The position numbers and the translations under genes were made by a program. Source: an uncultured Pedobacter sp. (GTDB lineage: Bacteria > Bacteroidota > Bacteroidia > Sphingobacteriales > Sphingobacteriaceae). From it: a stretch of 45,535 bases of DNA. The stretch lies in assembly GCA_938008555.1 (NCBI GenBank), contig CALLKE010000212.1, forward strand, positions 1 to 45,535, read 5' to 3'. The notes beneath the pieces were generated by a model, which was not told the DNA's origin, did not search any database, and saw only the letters and a program-made list of their open reading frames with translations. Below, piece by piece: positions 42,623-45,535 of this stretch. Each line of letters begins with the position of its first letter. Within the stretch, counting starts at the first letter, position 1.

Positions 42623-43714
42623 ATGAAAACCATCGCATTAAATGACACCCATATTGCATTAGGAGCCAAGATGGTGCCTTTTGCAGGATTTAGCATGCCT
42701 GTTTCATATGCTGGTATTAACGCAGAGCATGAAACAGTTCGCCAAGCTGTGGGTGTTTTTGATGTGAGTCATATGGGTGAATTTATTCTCAAAGGCGAAA
42801 AAGTGCTAGATCTCATCCAAAAAATAACATCCAACGATGCTTCCAAGTTAATAGATGGAAAGGTACAATACTCATGCTTTCCTAATGAGCATGGTGGAAT
42901 TGTGGATGACCTACTGGTATATCGTATCGACGAAGAAACCTATATGTTGGTCGTGAATGCTTCCAATATTCAAAAAGATTGGAACTGGATCACCAAGTTC
43001 AACACGTTTGGAGTCGACATGAAAAACATCTCAGACCAAACGTGTCTACTAGCTGTTCAAGGCCCTAAAGCAGCTGAAGCACTACAAACTCTCACCGAAT
43101 TGGACCTTGCCTCGATGGAATATTACTCCTTCAAAAAAGCAAGCTTCGCTGGTATTGACAATGTACTGATGTCTGCAACTGGTTATACAGGAGCAGGGGG
43201 ATTCGAATTATACTTCGACAACAAACATGCAACCCATATTTGGAAGCAAATATTTAAAGCAGGCAATCCTTTTGGAATAAAACCCATTGGTTTGGGTGCT
43301 CGTGATACACTACGACTCGAAATGGGATTTTGCCTTTATGGCAATGATATCGATGATACGACATCTCCACTGGAAGCCGGCCTGGGCTGGATCACCAAAT
43401 TCAGCAAGCATTTTGTAAATGATGATCACTTAGCCTTACAAAAACAAAATGGGGTTACTCGTAAGCTGATAGGTTTTGAAATGGTTGAACGTGGAATCCC
43501 TCGACATGACTACGAAATAGTAGACGCAGACGAAAATATTATTGGAAAAGTAACATCAGGCACCCAATCTCCGTCTCTCCAAAAAGCAATTGGCATGGGC
43601 TATATAAAAACATTATTTGCCAAGGAAGGCACAAGCATATATATCCGAATTCGGGATAATAAAGTAAAAGCACAAATAGTCAGATTTCCATTCATTAAAT
43701 CCACCAATGTCTAA
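42623..43714 (+). CDS. gcvT: Glycine cleavage system T protein (aminomethyltransferase)
   Basis: A 363-residue tetrahydrofolate-dependent enzyme that releases ammonia and makes methylene-THF from the aminomethyl group on GcvH. The N-terminal VPFAGFSMPVSY, then VFDVSHMGEF, the folate-pocket region around TGYTGAGGFELY, and GLGARDTLRLEMGFCLYGND are diagnostic. Its stop overlaps the start of comB by 8 bases. An L-threonine dehydrogenase-like gene lies nearby, which would supply glycine through threonine breakdown; gcvH and gcvP are not in the window. Confidence 0.96.
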   Translation: MKTIALNDTHIALGAKMVPFAGFSMPVSYAGINAEHETVRQAVGVFDVSHMGEFILKGEKVLDLIQKITSNDASKLIDGKVQYSCFPNEHGGIVDDLLVYRIDEETYMLVVNASNIQKDWNWITKFNTFGVDMKNISDQTCLLAVQGPKAAEALQTLTELDLASMEYYSFKKASFAGIDNVLMSATGYTGAGGFELYFDNKHATHIWKQIFKAGNPFGIKPIGLGARDTLRLEMGFCLYGNDIDDTTSPLEAGLGWITKFSKHFVNDDHLALQKQNGVTRKLIGFEMVERGIPRHDYEIVDADENIIGKVTSGTQSPSLQKAIGMGYIKTLFAKEGTSIYIRIRDNKVKAQIVRFPFIKSTNV

Positions 43715-44444
43715 ACTAAACCTTGAGGTATGCCTCACTCCAGCACTCTTGCATTTGCACGATATCCGCGAAAGCATTGTTGTAGTGATTGATATTTTTA
43801 GAGCTACCTCCTCCATCTGCTACGGCATAGAAAGCGGAGCAAAAGCCATCATTCCTGTTGAAACTATTGAATCTTGTAAATCATATCAAGGGTCTAATTT
43901 TTTATTAGCAGCCGAACGCAATGGAGAAGTTGTAGATGGCTTTGACTTTGGAAACTCACCCTTTGCCTATAGCCCCGAAAAAGTGAAAGGAAAAACAATT
44001 GTATTAACCACCACCAATGGTACACGCGCCATTCACGCTGCCCAGGAAGCCCATACAATCGCTATTGGCTCTTTTCTTAACTTAGATGTTTTATGTAGCT
44101 GGCTGAAAACAGAACACAGAAGCATTTGCCTGCTATGCTCAGGCTGGAAAGGTAAAACCAATTTGGAAGATACCCTGTTTGCAGGTGCCATTGTTGATCG
44201 ACTTCAAAATGCCGATTACAAATTAGATGATGCAAGCATACTAGCTGCGGATCTTTACACCTTAGCTAAAGGTAATCTATGGGAATATCTCAAAAAGAGC
44301 TCACACAGCGAACGTCTCAAAAAATTACATATTGAAGAAGATATTGCATTTTGTCTTCATGAAAACAAAACCACCTCTATACCTGTCTTAAAAGGGAATA
44401 AACTAGTAAAAATGGACTCTAAGGTAGTGCTAAAGAGTGCTTAA
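43707..44444 (+). CDS. comB: ComB-like 2-phosphosulfolactate phosphatase family protein
   Basis: A 245-residue member of the ComB family, whose archaeal members remove phosphate from 2-phosphosulfolactate in coenzyme M synthesis. The Mg-binding block VVVIDIFRATSSICYGIESG (near 25-44), the middle GNSPFAYSPEKVKGKTIVLT followed by TTNGTRA, and CSGWKGKTNLEDTLFAGAIV agree with the family. Bacteroidota do not make coenzyme M as far as known, so the substrate here is uncertain; a sulfonate used for other purposes is possible. It is translated from an 8-base overlap with gcvT. Confidence 0.88.
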   Translation: MSKLNLEVCLTPALLHLHDIRESIVVVIDIFRATSSICYGIESGAKAIIPVETIESCKSYQGSNFLLAAERNGEVVDGFDFGNSPFAYSPEKVKGKTIVLTTTNGTRAIHAAQEAHTIAIGSFLNLDVLCSWLKTEHRSICLLCSGWKGKTNLEDTLFAGAIVDRLQNADYKLDDASILAADLYTLAKGNLWEYLKKSSHSERLKKLHIEEDIAFCLHENKTTSIPVLKGNKLVKMDSKVVLKSA

Positions 44445-44498
44445 AATGGAGCTATATGCAACTCGTGCGATCTAATTAAAAATTACAAAACACGAATC

Positions 44499-45446
44499 AT
44501 GCCAGAAAATATTGTAGTCATCGGATCAAATGGTCAAATCGGGACTGAGCTAGTCACAGAACTACGTACCATTTATGGAAGCAGCCGTGTGATTGCTTGT
44601 GATATCCGGCGTCCTGACTATGATATTAAAAATTCGGGACCTTTTGAATTTGTTAACGTACTGGAAAAAGACAAGCTCAAAGTCATTTTTCAAAAATATA
44701 AACCCAAGCAAGTTTATCTACTTGCAGCGCTATTATCTGCAACAGGTGAACAAAATCCCAAATTAGCTTGGGATTTGAACATGAATGGTTTGCTAAATGT
44801 ATTGGATTTTGCCCTGCAATACCGAACAACGAAAGTATATTGGCCAAGCTCAATTGCCGTTTTTGGACCCAACTCACCGCAAAATAACACACCACAGTAT
44901 TGCATCATGGATCCTAACACAGTCTATGGCATAAGTAAATTAGCGGGTGAACGATGGTGTGAGTATTATTTCCAAAAACGAGGCTTAGACATACGAAGCC
45001 TCCGTTACCCTGGATTAATCAGCTGGAAAGCTGCACCTGGTGGAGGAACAACAGACTACGCCATCCATATTTTCCACGATGCACTCAAAAAGAATGCATA
45101 CCGTTCTTTCTTATCAGCAAATACAGAACTCCCTATGATGTATATGGATGATGCCATCCGCGGTACTATTGAGCTTATGAACGCTCCTGCCGAACACATT
45201 CACATACGATCCAGTTATAATTTAGCAGGAATGAGCTTTACCCCAGAAACATTGGCTACCGAAATAAAAAAACATCTTCCAAATTTTACAATTAGCTATA
45301 CCAATAATGACCCTAGGCAAATCATCGCTAATAGTTGGCCTAAGTCAATTGATGATAGTCAAGCACAAAAAGATTGGAATTGGAAACCCCAATTTGATCT
45401 TCCAGAAATGACTCGAGAAATGTTTCATAATTTAAAATCAAAATAA
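44499..45446 (+). CDS. NAD-dependent epimerase/dehydratase, L-threonine 3-dehydrogenase-like
   Basis: A 315-residue extended short-chain dehydrogenase. NAD motif GSNGQIG at 9-15, active-site YGISK (Tyr143, Lys147), with the serine of YWPSSIAVFGP upstream. The combination WPSSIAVFGP, DPNTVYGISKLAGE and RYPGLISWKAAPGGGTTDYA matches the SDR-type L-threonine 3-dehydrogenases, which oxidise threonine to 2-amino-3-ketobutyrate, later split to glycine and acetyl-CoA. The nearby glycine cleavage gene gcvT fits this role. UDP-sugar epimerase is the alternative, less favoured by these motifs. It begins 54 bases after comB. Confidence 0.88.
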   Translation: MPENIVVIGSNGQIGTELVTELRTIYGSSRVIACDIRRPDYDIKNSGPFEFVNVLEKDKLKVIFQKYKPKQVYLLAALLSATGEQNPKLAWDLNMNGLLNVLDFALQYRTTKVYWPSSIAVFGPNSPQNNTPQYCIMDPNTVYGISKLAGERWCEYYFQKRGLDIRSLRYPGLISWKAAPGGGTTDYAIHIFHDALKKNAYRSFLSANTELPMMYMDDAIRGTIELMNAPAEHIHIRSSYNLAGMSFTPETLATEIKKHLPNFTISYTNNDPRQIIANSWPKSIDDSQAQKDWNWKPQFDLPEMTREMFHNLKSK

Positions 45447-45480
45447 AAATATGGTAGAAGATATTCTGCCTCTACAATTA

Positions 45481-45535
45481 GGTTGTGTTTTTAAATGTAT
45501 GATGGGGTAAGGGGGGGAAAACAGTGATGACGAAC
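45481..45535 (+). mobile_element. Left end of a third IS1-like element, cut by the window edge
   Basis: Starts GGTTGTGTTTTTAAATGTAT, the same as the reverse complement of the right end of the 36710 copy, and continues with bases aligning to the left part of that copy (ATGTATGATGG, then AAAACAG and GACGAAC). Same orientation as the other two copies. It begins 34 bases after the dehydrogenase stop. Confidence 0.75.

Noticed and set aside
36710..45535. Composite transposon between the second and third IS1-like copies
   Set aside because: The interval holds housekeeping genes (rnhB, gcvT) in ordinary context, the middle copy is inactive, and no target duplication is seen.
1..45535. tRNA, rRNA genes or CRISPR arrays
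   Set aside because: The intergenic regions were read for tRNA-like cloverleafs and regularly spaced direct repeats; none was seen. A covariance-model search was not possible.

Overview
The window comes from a low-GC member of the Bacteroidota, most likely the Sphingobacteriales or a near relative. The evidence is a SusC/FecA-like TonB receptor with an STN domain next to a FecR/ECF-sigma pair, a DUF4249 lipoprotein, a second outer-membrane beta-barrel protein with a carboxypeptidase-regulatory-like N-terminus, an M57 lipoprotein protease, the gene order DUF177-rpmF-plsX-fabH-accB-accC, and repeated upstream matches to the Bacteroidota -7 promoter box TAnnTTTG. Gene assignments rest on reading motifs by eye; no database search was possible.

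Layout. 1-628 is the 3' part of an IS1-family element with a nonsense-mutated transposase, followed by about 850 bp without a convincing gene. 1477-5089 holds an Lrp/AsnC regulator, ung, a small TPR membrane protein and lysS. 5297-10530 is a minus-strand block: fatty acyl-CoA ligase, iscA, iscU, iscS, tatC. 10617-15562 is the minus-strand fatty-acid/ribosomal cluster (DUF177, rpmF, plsX, fabH, accB, accC). 15656-20816 on the plus strand holds a class III aminotransferase, a RhlE-like RNA helicase and an outer-membrane barrel protein. 20890-26117 on the minus strand reads dnaE, a double-glycine-leader peptide, trx and a DUF58 protein. 26499-27329 is an M57 metalloprotease. 27477-32810 is a Fec-type surface-signalling operon on the minus strand: ECF sigma, a 35-codon ORF, FecR, TonB receptor, DUF4249 lipoprotein. 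Next come mdh, a frameshifted secreted TIM-barrel-like gene, and an M20 dipeptidase.

36710-41700 is an accessory island showing decay. It holds a degenerate IS1-like element, a large minus-strand effector- or toxin-like gene with two tandem domains that resemble ADP-ribosyltransferases, broken by a frameshift and a stop, a fragment of an IS5-type transposase, and a frameshifted lipoprotein gene whose 3' end runs into that fragment. From 41926 housekeeping genes resume: rnhB, gcvT, comB and an L-threonine dehydrogenase-like gene. The left end of a third IS1-like element begins at 45481 and runs off the window.

The most interesting items are the duplicated ART-like protein (38847-41030 plus its displaced C-terminal half to 37591), the 72-residue double-glycine-leader peptide squeezed between dnaE and trx, the 35-codon ORF coupled to fecR, and the concentration of broken genes next to IS remnants. 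The last of these would fit ongoing gene loss, possibly in a host-associated lineage.
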